A DNA stretch of 59,511 bases from Acidobacteriaceae bacterium (GCA_003131315.1 PKUV01000128.1:1-59511); one strand, 5' to 3'. Shown: positions 8,987 through 18,770, counted from the first letter of the stretch. The notes: a model not told the origin generated them from the sequence alone. Translations and numbers: made by a program.

Positions 8987-10129
8987 ATGATGGCCGCCAA
9001 GGAAACCACACCGGTTCTCGCCGATTCCCCGGAATCGCGTCGCTACAACTGCACCAAGCGGTGGCTGGGCGTCGCCGATTTCGCGATCGGCTTCGGCCTG
9101 CTCGTCGTGCTCCTGGCCAGCGGCTGGACCGGAACGCTCCGCGATCTGGCGGAGCGTGGCGCTTCGCAGAATTACTCTTTCGCCGTTTTCCTCTACGTCC
9201 TGATGCTGATGCTGATCGGCAAAGTGATAGGAACTCCGCTCGAATACTACGGCTTCCGGCTTGAGCACCGCTATAACCTTTCCAACCAGAGACTCCGCTC
9301 CTGGCTCTGGGACGAATTCAAAAGTCTGCTGATTGGCCTCGTCATAGCCACGATCATGGTCGAACTGCTCTACATGCTCATACGCCAGACCCCGCAGCAC
9401 TGGTGGGTGGTGGCATGGGTTGTTTTCCTCGGACTCGGTGTACTGCTCGCGCAACTCGCGCCGGTTGTGCTCTTTCCGATTTTTTACAAATTCGAGCCGC
9501 TCGAAAACGAGGAACTCAAGCGCCGCTTGATCGTTCTGAGCGAACGCGCCGGTACGCGTGTGCGCGGCGTCTACAAGTGGCATCTTTCCGAGAAAAGCAA
9601 GAAGGCCAACGCCGCGCTGACCGGACTCGGCGCAACCCGGCGCATCATTCTCGCCGACACCTTACTGGACAACTATTCTGACGACGAAATCGAAGCCGTG
9701 CTCGCGCACGAACTCGGGCATCACGTGCACCGGCACATTCTGAAGAGTATTTTCGTGCAGGCGGGAATCACGCTGTTCGGCTTCTGGCTGGCCAACGAAG
9801 TTCTGCGCTACGCCGTAGAGCGCCGCAACATGTTCGAGACCATGTCCGATTTCGCCAATCTGCCGCTGCTGATTCTGGTCTCGACCGTACTCTCGTTCTT
9901 GCTGATGCCCGCGCTCAACGCCTACTCGCGCTTCAACGAGCGCCAAGCCGACCGCTATTGCTTCCAGTCGGTGGCCAGCGTCGAACCCTTCATTTCGTCG
10001 ATGAATAAGTTGGCCGAGCAGAATCTCGCCGAAAAAACGCCTTCCCGCTGGGTCGAGTGGCTTCTCCACTCGCATCCTGCGATCGTAAAAAGAGTAGCCG
10101 CCGCCGAAGCTTGGGCGAAGTCACAGTGA
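8987..10129 (+). CDS. M48 family metalloprotease (CAAX-protease/Ste24 type)
   Basis: A 380-residue integral-membrane zinc protease. It has several hydrophobic segments (about residues 25-43, 63-82, 105-125, 137-160, 260-280 and 300-320), and the zinc site HELGHHVHRH in VLAHELGHH, with the downstream Glu ligand in NERQADRYCF. The SHPAIVKRVAAAEAW tail is typical of Ste24/HtpX relatives. Probably degrades misfolded or processed membrane proteins at the inner membrane; bacterial Ste24-type enzymes have no known prenylated substrate. The stop TGA is directly followed by a small palindromic repeat. Confidence 0.92.
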   Translation: MMAAKETTPVLADSPESRRYNCTKRWLGVADFAIGFGLLVVLLASGWTGTLRDLAERGASQNYSFAVFLYVLMLMLIGKVIGTPLEYYGFRLEHRYNLSNQRLRSWLWDEFKSLLIGLVIATIMVELLYMLIRQTPQHWWVVAWVVFLGLGVLLAQLAPVVLFPIFYKFEPLENEELKRRLIVLSERAGTRVRGVYKWHLSEKSKKANAALTGLGATRRIILADTLLDNYSDDEIEAVLAHELGHHVHRHILKSIFVQAGITLFGFWLANEVLRYAVERRNMFETMSDFANLPLLILVSTVLSFLLMPALNAYSRFNERQADRYCFQSVASVEPFISSMNKLAEQNLAEKTPSRWVEWLLHSHPAIVKRVAAAEAWAKSQ

Positions 10130-10157
10130 CCGTGTGGCGCGGACACTCCTGTCCGCG
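10130..10157. repeat. Stop-adjacent hairpin repeat (GTGGCGCGG family)
   Basis: The sequence CCGTGTGGCGCGGACACTCC with a completing GTCCGCG starts immediately after the M48 stop codon; GCGGACA-CTCC-TGTCCGC forms the stem. Other copies are at 38533-38558, 39958-39983 and 45534-45562, the last also directly after a TGA. Confidence 0.75.
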
Positions 10158-10178
10158 TCCCGACAGTCTTATCCGAAG

Positions 10179-10910
10179 CTAGTGCTGTCCGAGCCCTCTC
10201 CCCATAATCTCTTCCACCCGCCGCACATCATCTTCCGTATCGACCCCCACGGTGTCGAACGGCGTTTCCGCGACGTAGATCGGAACCCCGTTCTCGAGAA
10301 AGCGCAACTGCTCCAGCCGCTCGCTGCGCTCGAGCGACGACTCCGGCCAGCGGACGAACTTGTCGAGCGCGTCCTTGCGATAGCCATAGAACCCAAGGTG
10401 TTTGTAGTATCGCGGACGCACGCCATCGCGATCATAAGGGATGGTTGCCCTCGAAAAATACAGCGCCCGTCCGGTCGCGTCCGTCACCACTTTCACCGCG
10501 CTCGGATTGTCGACGTCAACCTCCGCGGCCGGCGTCTTGAGCGTCCCGACCTCAACGCCCGCGCCCTGCATTACCGCGATCAAGCTCTCGATATGCTCCG
10601 GCCGAGTCATCGGCTCATCGCCCTGAACATTTAAATAAACATCTGCCGGAATCGCGGTCGAGATTTCATGTACCCGCTCAGTGCCCGACCGATGCGCCGC
10701 CGAAGTCATACGCGCGACAAAGCCTTGCCGCTCGCAGAACCGCATGATTTCATCCGAATCGGTCGCGACGACGACCTGGTCCAGTGACGAACACCGCCGC
10801 ACGCCTTGATACACCCAAGACAGCAACGGGACGCCAGCGATCTCGTGCAGTATCTTGCGCGGCAGGCGCGTCGAAGCCAGCCGCGCCGGAATCACAGCGA
10901 TGACTTTCAT
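10179..10910 (-). CDS. kdsB: 3-deoxy-manno-octulosonate cytidylyltransferase
   Basis: KdsB activates Kdo with CTP to CMP-Kdo, needed for lipopolysaccharide core synthesis, so the cell has a Gram-negative outer membrane. The 243-residue protein starts MKVIAVIPARLASTRLPRK (nucleotide-binding loop), followed by DQVVVATDSDEI, VYLNVQGDEPM, and HLGFYGYRKDALDKFV. The open frame extends 78 bp upstream but the conserved start is the ATG at 10910. It stands alone on the minus strand between the M48 protease and tRNA-Met. Confidence 0.96.
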   Translation of the reverse strand: MKVIAVIPARLASTRLPRKILHEIAGVPLLSWVYQGVRRCSSLDQVVVATDSDEIMRFCERQGFVARMTSAAHRSGTERVHEISTAIPADVYLNVQGDEPMTRPEHIESLIAVMQGAGVEVGTLKTPAAEVDVDNPSAVKVVTDATGRALYFSRATIPYDRDGVRPRYYKHLGFYGYRKDALDKFVRWPESSLERSERLEQLRFLENGVPIYVAETPFDTVGVDTEDDVRRVEEIMGRGLGQH

Positions 10911-11055
10911 GCGCCCAGTTTCGCATGGAGCCATGCGGTTTGACACTCCATTCCATGCACTTTTAGAATGAGTCAGGGACGCGTCCACCCGCGTCTGCGG
11001 GATTCTGTGCCCATTTCCGGGCTGTCCCTGTTTCCCTTCCGCGTATTTCCGGATT

Positions 11056-11132
11056 GGCGGTGTAGCTCAGGTGGTTAGAGCGACGGTCTCATAATCCGTA
11101 GGTCGTAGGTTCGAGTCCTACCGCCGCCACCA
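11056..11132 (+). tRNA. tRNA-Met (anticodon CAT)
   Basis: A complete cloverleaf with acceptor stem GGCGGTG paired with CGCCGCC, a D-arm GCTCAGGTGGTTAGAGC, anticodon loop CTCATAA (anticodon CAT), T-arm GTAGG-TTCGAGT-CCTAC, discriminator A and an encoded CCA end. The first acceptor pair is G-C, unlike the mismatch typical of initiator tRNA, so this is an elongator Met tRNA, or the Ile form whose C is modified to lysidine. Those two cannot be separated by eye. Confidence 0.97.
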
Positions 11133-11143
11133 GTATTAACCCG

Positions 11144-13870
11144 CTACTGCACTTTTCCGTCGGTGTCCATTAGGCGGAACTCGCCGAGTCCCAGCTCGCG
11201 CACACCGGGTTCGATCTTTGCGCGATCGCCCACAACGATCCAGATCAGGTTATCCGGACGCACCACTTCTTTTGCGGCCTCGTTTACATCACTCGTCTTG
11301 AGGGCGCGGACTTTTCCTGCGTATGTGTCGTAGTAATCGTCGGGGAGGCCGAATTGCACCAGGTCCACGATTGACAGTCCCAGCGCGTCCAGCGTCTCTC
11401 GCGACCCTGGGAGTTTCAGCGTTTCGTTCGCCTGAATTTTCGCGAGCTCGTCGGCGCCGATCGGATGGTCGCCTACGATTCCGCGGAACTCCTTGTTCAT
11501 CTCCACCAGCGATTCTTTCGTCTTGTCGGTTTGCACGGGCGCGACCGCGTAGAACGGCCGCTGCGCCCGGGCGTCGCGAAGAACCGTGCGCGCTCCGTAC
11601 GACCAGTGCTTGTCTTCCCGCAGATTCATATTCAGCCGCGCGCCAAACATGCCGCCCAGACTGTTGTTCATCGCTTCGATCGCGATTTCCCGCGGATTCG
11701 CCCTCGGCGGCGCCACCACTCCCGCAATGATCACCGATTGCAGCGCCCCAGGTTTGTCGATCAGGTACACGGCGGACTTCGCTGCAACGGAAACGGTCTT
11801 GACGTTCTTGGCCGGAGCGCTTCCGTTCTTCCACCCCGCAAAAAGTTTCTCCAGCTTCGGCGTCACTTCCTTCAGCGTCGTGTCGCCCACCACGATTAGC
11901 GTCGAGTTGTTGGGACCGAGCCATGTGTCATGAAACTTCACGAGGTCTTCCCGCGTCAGTTTGGCCACGCTTTCCTTTGTCCCAGAGCCCGTCAGCGGAT
12001 TCCCGTACGGGTGCCCCGCTCCGTACAACAGCGCAGGCAATACTCGCAAAGCCAGCGTCGCGGGAGTGTTTTGTTCGCGCTCGATTCCGGCGAACACCAG
12101 TTTCTGCTCGCGCTTGACTTCGGTCTCCGGAAACGACGGATTCAAAACCACGTCCGCAAACAGGTCGAGCGACGGGTCGAGTTTCGAGGTCAACGCGGAA
12201 AGGGAAATGAACGATAGATCGAGGTTTGAAGATCCGCGCAATGTGGCTCCGAGCGCTTCCAGTTCGTCGCTGATTTCGAGCGCGTTGCGCGTGCGCGTCC
12301 CGTCGGTCAGCACCTGCATCGCCAGGTTGGCAGTCCCCGGCGTCGTCGATGCGTCAGCGGCGAATCCGGCGTCGGTGGCCAACGTGAAATTCACCAGCGG
12401 AACTTCGTGACGCTCCGCCAGGATTACTTTCAATCCATTCGACAGCGTCGCCCGCTGCAGTTTCGGCAGCTTCAACTCAGGCGGCGTGCCGGTATCCGGC
12501 GTTTTGCTGCGATCCGCGCCTGCGGACGCGGTCTTATAGTCGGGGAAAGGATCCACTTCGAGGATGTACACGCCGTCCGAAAGCCACTTCTGCGCCGCCG
12601 CCCTCAGATCCTCCGCTGTCGCCTCTTGTACGCGTTTGAGCGAGATTTTGTAGGCGTCGGGGCTTCCGCGAAACACCTGGCTCTGCGCCAGCCGGTCCGA
12701 TTTTCCGCCGAACCCTCCAATCCGCTCGATTCCGCGGATGAAGTTCGCGTTGTACTGCGTTTTGACGCGCTGCATCTCCTCGACCGTCGGTCCATTTTTC
12801 ACGAAGCGCGCCAGTTCTTCGTCCAGTTCCTTTTCCACCTGTGCAATACTCTGTCCCGGCCGCGCTGTCGCCCGCACGTAAAACTGCCCGCCAATTTCCC
12901 GCGAGTCGGTGAAGGCCAAAGCATCGGTCGCGATCTGGTCTTCATACACCAGACGCTTGTAGAAGCGCGACGACTTCCCCGAACTCAGGCAATCGCTCAC
13001 CAGGTCCAGATAGTCGGCTTCCGCGCTGCCATATTCCGGAATGTTCCACACCTTGTAGATTCGCGCTTGCGGCACGCGGTCCTGCACCACCTGGCGGTGC
13101 GTGCCTGTCATCTTTGCAACCCACACTTGCTGGTGCGCCACCGGCGGCCCCGACGGGATGTCGCCAAAATACTTCGTGACTTTTTCTCGCGCGGTCTTCG
13201 CGTCGATGTCGCCCGCCAATACCAACACCACATTCGACGGCCCGTAATACGTCTTGAACCACTCCTGCACGTCCTTCATCGACGCCGCATCCAGGTCCGC
13301 CATGTCTCCAATCGTCGTCCACGAATACGGGTGCCCCGCCGGATACGTATTTTGCGTGAGCAGTTGCCGTGTCACCCCGTACGGCTGGTTCTCGCCTTGG
13401 CGTTTTTCGTTCTGCACCACGCCCCGCTGCAAATCGAGCGTCTTCTGGTCCAGCGCACCCAGCAGGTGCCCCATGCGATCGGACTCCATCCACAGCGTAA
13501 AATCCACCGCTGAAGTGGGCACATTCTGAAAATAATTTGTGCGGTCGGGATTGGTGGTGCCATTCAAATCCGTCGCGCCAATTCTTTCCATGCCGTCGAT
13601 GTACCGCCCCGGAGCGTGCTCGCTGCCTCCAAACATCAGGTGCTCGAACAGATGCGCGAACCCTGTCTTCCCCGGCTTTTCGTTCTTCGACCCCACGTGG
13701 TACCAGATGTTGATGGCCACGATCGGCGCCTTGTGGTCCTCATGCACGATCACGGTCAGGCCGTTGTCCAGCACGAAGCGCTCATACGGAATGTCAATTT
13801 CTTTTGTCTGCGCCGAACCGCTCGCCGCGAGTGCGAGCACAAGGAACAAAACCGCAAATTCCGTCCGCAT
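11144..13870 (-). CDS. M16 family zinc metallopeptidase, secreted, two-lobed
   Basis: A 908-residue periplasmic or outer-membrane-associated peptidase. An N-terminal signal peptide (MRTEFAVLFLVLALAASGSA) precedes the first M16 domain with the inverted zinc motif HLFEH at about residues 71-75 in GFAHLFEHLMFGG, and the third ligand in the VVQNEKRQ region. A second M16 repeat starts near residue 470 (LSNGLKVILAERHEVPLVNF) but has NLAMQ where HxxEH should be, so it is a non-catalytic partner lobe, as usual for the fused type. Likely clears short peptides in the periplasm. No operon partner. Confidence 0.95.
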   Translation of the reverse strand: MRTEFAVLFLVLALAASGSAQTKEIDIPYERFVLDNGLTVIVHEDHKAPIVAINIWYHVGSKNEKPGKTGFAHLFEHLMFGGSEHAPGRYIDGMERIGATDLNGTTNPDRTNYFQNVPTSAVDFTLWMESDRMGHLLGALDQKTLDLQRGVVQNEKRQGENQPYGVTRQLLTQNTYPAGHPYSWTTIGDMADLDAASMKDVQEWFKTYYGPSNVVLVLAGDIDAKTAREKVTKYFGDIPSGPPVAHQQVWVAKMTGTHRQVVQDRVPQARIYKVWNIPEYGSAEADYLDLVSDCLSSGKSSRFYKRLVYEDQIATDALAFTDSREIGGQFYVRATARPGQSIAQVEKELDEELARFVKNGPTVEEMQRVKTQYNANFIRGIERIGGFGGKSDRLAQSQVFRGSPDAYKISLKRVQEATAEDLRAAAQKWLSDGVYILEVDPFPDYKTASAGADRSKTPDTGTPPELKLPKLQRATLSNGLKVILAERHEVPLVNFTLATDAGFAADASTTPGTANLAMQVLTDGTRTRNALEISDELEALGATLRGSSNLDLSFISLSALTSKLDPSLDLFADVVLNPSFPETEVKREQKLVFAGIEREQNTPATLALRVLPALLYGAGHPYGNPLTGSGTKESVAKLTREDLVKFHDTWLGPNNSTLIVVGDTTLKEVTPKLEKLFAGWKNGSAPAKNVKTVSVAAKSAVYLIDKPGALQSVIIAGVVAPPRANPREIAIEAMNNSLGGMFGARLNMNLREDKHWSYGARTVLRDARAQRPFYAVAPVQTDKTKESLVEMNKEFRGIVGDHPIGADELAKIQANETLKLPGSRETLDALGLSIVDLVQFGLPDDYYDTYAGKVRALKTSDVNEAAKEVVRPDNLIWIVVGDRAKIEPGVRELGLGEFRLMDTDGKVQ

Positions 13871-14267
13871 CCTTAAAACCTCCGAAACAAATTTCCTTGG
13901 AACCTAGCGTGCTTCGACGATGTTCAGCCGCGGGCTGACATCGTATGAACTCTTTGATTTTGAAAACGAAAAATAGTTTACACCCTGGTTTGAACAACAA
14001 ACTCCGAAGACGGTGGCATCGACGTGCTCTTTCGGCCGCGCTCGAGAATCCAGCCCCGGAAGGGCGATCCAGCTTAGCCCAGCGCTTCAGCGCTGGGAAA
14101 AGTGGAACAAATGATTCAAGTCCCGGAGGGACGACCCAGTTCTCGCGTGCACTCGCTTCTCCCTCTCCACGAACTCACTCGCAAATCCCTCACCGTCCCC
14201 ACCACCGGACCAGCCCTCGGCGATGTTATCCTAATCCGGGATCACGCCGCAGGGCTTTAACCTCCTC
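13871..14267. other. Intergenic region with a palindromic repeat
   Basis: No gene is visible between the divergent M16 protease and ribosomal protein S1 genes. The right half is occupied by the repeat at 14046-14156. The rest should contain the promoters of both genes, but I cannot place them with confidence. Confidence 0.6.
14046..14156. repeat. Multi-hairpin repeat (CCCAGCGCTTCAGCGCTGGG family)
   Basis: Contains CCCCGGAAGGGC, the hairpin CCCAGCGCTTCAGCGCTGGG, and GTCCCGGAGGGAC, ending in CCCAGTTCTCGCGTGCA. A very similar copy lies at 31757-31861 inside a larger element with terminal inverted repeats. Confidence 0.8.
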
Positions 14268-16028
14268 ATGACCAATCCAGACACGTCCAATCCAAATCCG
14301 CCCGACCCGAACACGTCCAACCCAGCCACCCCGGAACGCACGCCAGCCAACGAGCCTACGGAATCATTCAAAGACATTTTTTCCGAGTACGAGCAAAGCC
14401 ATTCCCGCAAGAGGGAACCAGGCGCTCAGGGCCGCGAAGGGACGGTGATTACCGTGACCGCCGACTCCATCGTTCTCGATATCGGATTCAAGACGGAAGG
14501 CGTTCTGCCGCTCTCCGCGTTCCCGGCGGACAAGCCGCCGAAGCCCGGCGACAAAGTGCAGGTCACCATCAAGGGGCGCGATCCGGAAGGCTACTACGAA
14601 CTGACCCGCGGCAAGGTCGAGCGTCCCACCGACTGGGCGTCGCTGGAAAAGGCCTTCGCAGAGAAATCGACGATCATGGGCACAGTGACGGGCGTGGTTA
14701 AGGGCGGGTTGAGCGTGGACGTGGGAGTGCGAGCTTTCATGCCCGCTTCGCGCAGCGGAACCCGCGACGCGTCCGAACTGGAGAAGCTGGTCGAGCAGGA
14801 AATCCGCTGCCGCATCATCAAGCTCGATGTAGCCGAGGAAGATGTGGTGGTCGATCGCCGCGCCGTTGCGGAGGACGAAGAACGCGCCGGCAAGGAGCGC
14901 CGCTACTCGGAACTCAAAGAAGGCGATACCGTGCACGGCGAGGTTCGCAGCCTGACCGATTACGGCGCGTTCGTCGATATCGGTGGCGCAGACGCGCTGC
15001 TTCATGTCGGCGAAATTTCATGGCGTCGCGTCAACAAGCCGTCCGACGTGCTTTCTACGGGCCAACAGATCGAAGCCATGATCATCAAGATCGACTCGGA
15101 CAAGCGGCGCATTGCGATCAGCATGAAGCAACTTCAGCCGCATCCGTGGGACGCCGTCGCCGAAAAATACAAGGCAGGCGAACGGGTGCGCGGCACCGTT
15201 ACTCGCATCGCCGATTTCGGCGCGTTTGTGGAACTCGAGCCCGGCATTGAAGGCCTGATTCATATTTCCGAAATGTCGTGGGCCAAGCGAGTGAGAACTC
15301 CGGGTGACGTAGTAAAGCCGGGCGAGACCGTGGAAGCCGTGATTCTCGGAGTGAATGCGGGAGAACGCCGCATTTCCCTAGGCCTGAAGCAGGCGCTGGG
15401 CGATCCCTGGGCCGGGGTTGCACAAAAATTTGCGCCGGGCACGGTGATCGAAGGGCCGGTCACGAGCCTGACGAAGTTCGGCGCCTTCGTGCAGCTTACC
15501 GAGGGCGTTGAGGGCATGATTCACGTCAGCGAAATCAGCGCGGAAAAGCGCATCAATCACCCACAAGAAGTGCTGAGAGCCGGGCAAGTGGTCAAGGCGC
15601 AGGTGCTCGCGCTCGACACGGAAAAGCGGCTGATACGCCTGAGCATGAAACAACTGCTTCCAACCGGCCTCGATGAATACCTCGCCGAACACAAGGAAGG
15701 CGATATCGTTACCGGCCGTATGATTGAGGCTTTTGAAGGACACGCACGCGTGGAGCTAGGCGAAGGCGTGGTGGCAACGTGCCGGATCCCCGAGGAGCGT
15801 TCGGCGAAGGAAGACAAGCCCACTGAACCGGATTCGCCGGCATCTTCATCTTCATCTTCATCAAAGCCCGATCTGTCGTCGCTCGGTTCCATGCTGCAGG
15901 CACGCTGGAAGAGCGGTGCTGCCGCCAGCGAGGCTAAGCCGGAAGCCGCGCGGGCAGGGCAGATCCGCAAGTTTCGGATCGCAAAGCTCGATTCGGCAAC
16001 AAAGAAAATTGAATTGGAGTTGGAGTAA
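14268..16028 (+). CDS. rpsA: Ribosomal protein S1 (30S)
   Basis: S1 binds mRNA and guides it onto the 30S subunit. The 586-residue protein has six S1 (OB-fold) units at about residues 55-120, 130-215, 217-300, 302-385, 387-470 and 475-586. Repeats 3-5 are the best conserved, with the DYGAFVDIGG, DFGAFVELEPG and KFGAFVQLTEG cores. The sixth is interrupted by a serine run (SSSSSSSK) in a linker. The acidic, proline/asparagine-rich N-terminus is poorly conserved. No Shine-Dalgarno precedes the ATG, which is not unusual for S1. Confidence 0.93.
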   Translation: MTNPDTSNPNPPDPNTSNPATPERTPANEPTESFKDIFSEYEQSHSRKREPGAQGREGTVITVTADSIVLDIGFKTEGVLPLSAFPADKPPKPGDKVQVTIKGRDPEGYYELTRGKVERPTDWASLEKAFAEKSTIMGTVTGVVKGGLSVDVGVRAFMPASRSGTRDASELEKLVEQEIRCRIIKLDVAEEDVVVDRRAVAEDEERAGKERRYSELKEGDTVHGEVRSLTDYGAFVDIGGADALLHVGEISWRRVNKPSDVLSTGQQIEAMIIKIDSDKRRIAISMKQLQPHPWDAVAEKYKAGERVRGTVTRIADFGAFVELEPGIEGLIHISEMSWAKRVRTPGDVVKPGETVEAVILGVNAGERRISLGLKQALGDPWAGVAQKFAPGTVIEGPVTSLTKFGAFVQLTEGVEGMIHVSEISAEKRINHPQEVLRAGQVVKAQVLALDTEKRLIRLSMKQLLPTGLDEYLAEHKEGDIVTGRMIEAFEGHARVELGEGVVATCRIPEERSAKEDKPTEPDSPASSSSSSSKPDLSSLGSMLQARWKSGAAASEAKPEAARAGQIRKFRIAKLDSATKKIELELE

Positions 16029-16042
16029 ATCCGGGACGGGTT

Positions 16043-16110
16043 TCGTATCAGGGCATCGCTTTAGCGATGCCGTAAGTTCGTCGAAACCAAACGCCCCTTT
16101 AGGGGCTGGG
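16043..16110. repeat. Two-hairpin repeat (TTCGTATCAGGGC family)
   Basis: TTCGTATCAGGGCATCGC begins the element; hairpins GGCATCGC-TTTA-GCGATGCC and GCCCC-TTTA-GGGGC follow. Similar copies are at 20012-20080, 33151-33226, 42252-42318 and, inverted, 53720-53793. Confidence 0.8.
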
Positions 16111-16180
16111 ACTTTCCCGCGGAAGCTCGCACACGGCTAACAGCCGACAAACACACGCGACCCCGCCTTGTTACTGACCA

Positions 16181-17092
16181 CTAACTCCCCGAGTTAGCCA
16201 TCATCAGCGCGAACAGCGCGGGCAGATAGATGATCGTAGCCCGCAGCAAGCGCCGAGCCGACGGTTTGGATGCCGCCGCCGTTGCCGGCAGTTGCGGAGA
16301 CGCCATTCCCATCGACACACGGAACAGCGCCGCGCCCATCACGATGGCCCCAACCAAATACACGCGTCCCGCCATTCCCATCGCAACCGGCAAAATACTT
16401 ACGGGAATCAACGCGCCGGAATAGGCCAAAATCCGCCACACCGTGGACTTCCCATCGGAATCCACCACCGGCAACATGCGAATTTCGCCTTGCGCATAGT
16501 CCTCGCGATAGAGCCATGCGATCGAGAGAAAATGCGGAAACTGCCAGACGAACATGATGGCAAAAAGAATCAGAGTCTCCACTTCCAGCTTTCCGCGAAC
16601 CGCCGTCCAACCCAGCACCACCGGCATCGCTCCGGGAAACGCGCCCACAAATGTGCACACCGGAGAAACTTTCTTCAGTGGAGTGTAGGCCGCCAGATAC
16701 ACCAGTGCGGTCAAAAACACCAATAACCCAGTTAGTAAGTTGGCATAGATCGCCAGATAAGCCGAACCACCTAGAGTTAGCGCCAATCCGACGGTCGCCG
16801 CGTGTGCCTTGGTCATGCGTCCCGAAGGCAAGGGGCGCAGCGCAGTCCGCCGCATCCGCGCATCCACGCTCGATTCGAGCACTTCGTTCAGCGCCGCCGT
16901 TCCGCTCGAAACCAGCGCCACACCCAACAGGGCATGGAGCAGGCCCAAAGACCACGACGACACGCCCAACCGGTGCGCGCCAAAGAAGTAGCCGCACCAC
17001 GCCGTAAGGACGATCAGAGTCGTAATGCGCGCCTTAGTCAGTTCGGCGTAATCGCGCAGCAGAGAAACAAATTGTTGCAACATGGACCCCAC
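16181..17092 (-). CDS. ctaB: Protoheme IX farnesyltransferase (heme O synthase)
   Basis: Attaches a farnesyl group to heme b to form heme O, precursor of heme A for cytochrome oxidase. The 303-residue membrane protein of the UbiA family has about nine hydrophobic helices. It starts MGSMLQQFVSLLRDYAELTKARITTL, has the polyprenyl-diphosphate site NEVLESSVDARMRRTALRPL with its Asp and Arg residues, and a second acidic/basic loop FLSIAWLYREDYAQGEIRM. It probably serves the cox operon that starts 3.3 kb away on the other strand. No heme A synthase (ctaA) is seen in the window. A start at the second Met (17083) is equally possible. Confidence 0.95.
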   Translation of the reverse strand: MGSMLQQFVSLLRDYAELTKARITTLIVLTAWCGYFFGAHRLGVSSWSLGLLHALLGVALVSSGTAALNEVLESSVDARMRRTALRPLPSGRMTKAHAATVGLALTLGGSAYLAIYANLLTGLLVFLTALVYLAAYTPLKKVSPVCTFVGAFPGAMPVVLGWTAVRGKLEVETLILFAIMFVWQFPHFLSIAWLYREDYAQGEIRMLPVVDSDGKSTVWRILAYSGALIPVSILPVAMGMAGRVYLVGAIVMGAALFRVSMGMASPQLPATAAASKPSARRLLRATIIYLPALFALMMANSGS

Positions 17093-17299
17093 ACTCGCCC
17101 GTTTGCCCCTTCCGCCCTCATCCGGCGGTTTCGCTCAAACCGGCAGTCATCGAACAAATCCCCACGGAACAGACCAACGCCAAATGACTGCATTGGTATC
17201 GCGCCATCTGTTCAATGTCAAGCCAAAACTTAAAGCGACAGCGTGTCTCGCCATCGGATGCTCGCATCAAACACAGTCGTTGGGAACTAGCGACGGCAA

Positions 17300-18700
17300 C
17301 TAGTGACTGCCTGCAGGGCTGGAAACATTGAATGTCTCGGGTGGATCAAAATAACACTGATGCCAAAGAGCGGCGTCGGACAACGTGCCCGCCTTCCATT
17401 GCTGCACGGTCGGGAGCGTTGCGGCGATCATGCCGCCATCGACCGAATCGAAGATCAACACGACTCCGGCTAGCTCCTGCGATTTTGCCGCCAGTTCTGC
17501 GTAATTTTTGTCGAGCAAAGATTTGGCGAATTCTAGCTTCGCTTGCGCGCCGCTGTTCTTCTCGTTTTCCTGGATCTTTTGCACCGAGATGATTTCCACG
17601 TTCTTGCCCCGAAGTGGCTCCCAATCTCCCGGGAACGGCGCAGTTTCTTCGCGCGTCACCTGAAACAGATCGGCCGCAACCGGTGTGGCACTCGCGCCGG
17701 CCGGCGGAATATCCGAAATGCCCTCCGGCATCTCCAGGCTCGTGCGCCAGATCCATCCCCGCGACAAGCCGGAAATCCGCACGTGAACCCAGTCCGCATT
17801 GAAATCCAGCATCTCAAACTCATCGTGCGCGCTCGCCAGAAACAAGGTCTTGCCATTCAAACTGGGAGACGCAACCAGCGGAGTTCCCGATTTTTTTATC
17901 GCCACCAGATTCTTCGGATGCGCCTGGTTTTTGAGCACTTCCTCCAAACTCGCGGCCTCGGCCTGCAAGCCGGATGGTGTTTGATCGGAAGATTTCTTCT
18001 GCGGATTTTTCGCATCCGCCAGTTGCTGAGCCGACAAACCTCGACCCGACAAACCCTGCTCCAATGAAGACGAGAACGTGCGCCCGGTTTCCGGCAACCT
18101 GGGCATCGGCGCCGAGATGGTCGGTTCCGCAGTGCCCTTGTCCGATATTCCTGGCCGCTTAGCCGATGCTGTCGGCGCAGCGGTTACCGGAAAACTTTGG
18201 CTAGAACTCTCGCTGGAACTTCCGCCCGAACTCGTCGCACTGGGGCTGCTCGCTAGCAGATCGGTCAACTGGTCCAGAAGGTCGGATTCGAGCCGGCCAT
18301 TCGAAGTCAGCAGTTGATATCCGGAGCGAGATGGAACTGAATCCGCGTACCATGCCGTCAGCTTCGTGCTCACCCGCACCACCGATCCGCCCGACGCAGT
18401 CGAGCTCACCTGCACGGCAGATTGGTAATATGCCCGCTGGTAGCGGTTCAAGGGATGGTCGCCACGCAAAGCGAATCCTTCCAGCACGGGCAGCCGTCCG
18501 CTCATGGACGGTTGCAACTCCTGCAATGCTTTTTCCACCGCGCTTTTCGACTGACGGTAGTTACGCTCGTATGGGCTTTCTTGCGCACTACCGCTCTGCG
18601 CCGCGGCCATCAGCAGCACGACTAGCAGAAACGCAGCCCACAGCGTGGCGCGAAGGAATCTTGTAGAGCTGGTTTCATAGATCGGTTTTGGGTAGGGCAC
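17300..18700 (-). CDS. Secreted protein with a bacterial SH3-like domain
   Basis: Unrecognised at family level. From a GTG at 18700 the product is 466 residues: MPYPKPIYETSSTRF, a hydrophobic signal segment (FLRATLWAAFLLVVLLMAAA), then a conserved region, a Ser/Pro-rich low-complexity stretch (SSPSATSSGGSSSESSSQ), and an SH3-like fold near residues 270-330 (VAIKKSGTPLVASPSLNG ... WVHVRISGLSRGWIWRTSLE). The open frame reaches 18856 but its first part is a palindromic repeat, and the GTG I chose lies inside that repeat. It lies just downstream of another SH3 protein, so the two probably form a unit. Envelope or peptidoglycan binding is an inference. Confidence 0.75.
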   Translation of the reverse strand: MPYPKPIYETSSTRFLRATLWAAFLLVVLLMAAAQSGSAQESPYERNYRQSKSAVEKALQELQPSMSGRLPVLEGFALRGDHPLNRYQRAYYQSAVQVSSTASGGSVVRVSTKLTAWYADSVPSRSGYQLLTSNGRLESDLLDQLTDLLASSPSATSSGGSSSESSSQSFPVTAAPTASAKRPGISDKGTAEPTISAPMPRLPETGRTFSSSLEQGLSGRGLSAQQLADAKNPQKKSSDQTPSGLQAEAASLEEVLKNQAHPKNLVAIKKSGTPLVASPSLNGKTLFLASAHDEFEMLDFNADWVHVRISGLSRGWIWRTSLEMPEGISDIPPAGASATPVAADLFQVTREETAPFPGDWEPLRGKNVEIISVQKIQENEKNSGAQAKLEFAKSLLDKNYAELAAKSQELAGVVLIFDSVDGGMIAATLPTVQQWKAGTLSDAALWHQCYFDPPETFNVSSPAGSH

Positions 18701-18770
18701 GGCTTTAGCCGTGCCGTTCAGGGCATGGAAGAATGCGGGCTTTAGCCCCTGAGGGACGTGCCTTCCGAGC
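18690..18770. repeat. Palindromic repeat at the 5' end of the SH3 gene
   Basis: Two hairpins: GGCACGGCTTTAGCCGTGCC and GCGGGCTTTAGCCC, in the spacer between two minus-strand genes. A matching GGCACGGCTTCAGCCGTGCC is at 45640-45659. Confidence 0.7.

Noticed and set aside
10134-10634. Long plus-strand frame opposite kdsB
   Set aside because: The minus strand encodes a clear KdsB; the plus frame is its high-GC shadow.
11323-13513. Several long plus-strand frames opposite the M16 protease
   Set aside because: All lie within the 908-codon M16 gene and lack conserved motifs; Arg/Ala/Pro-rich shadows are common in GC-rich DNA.
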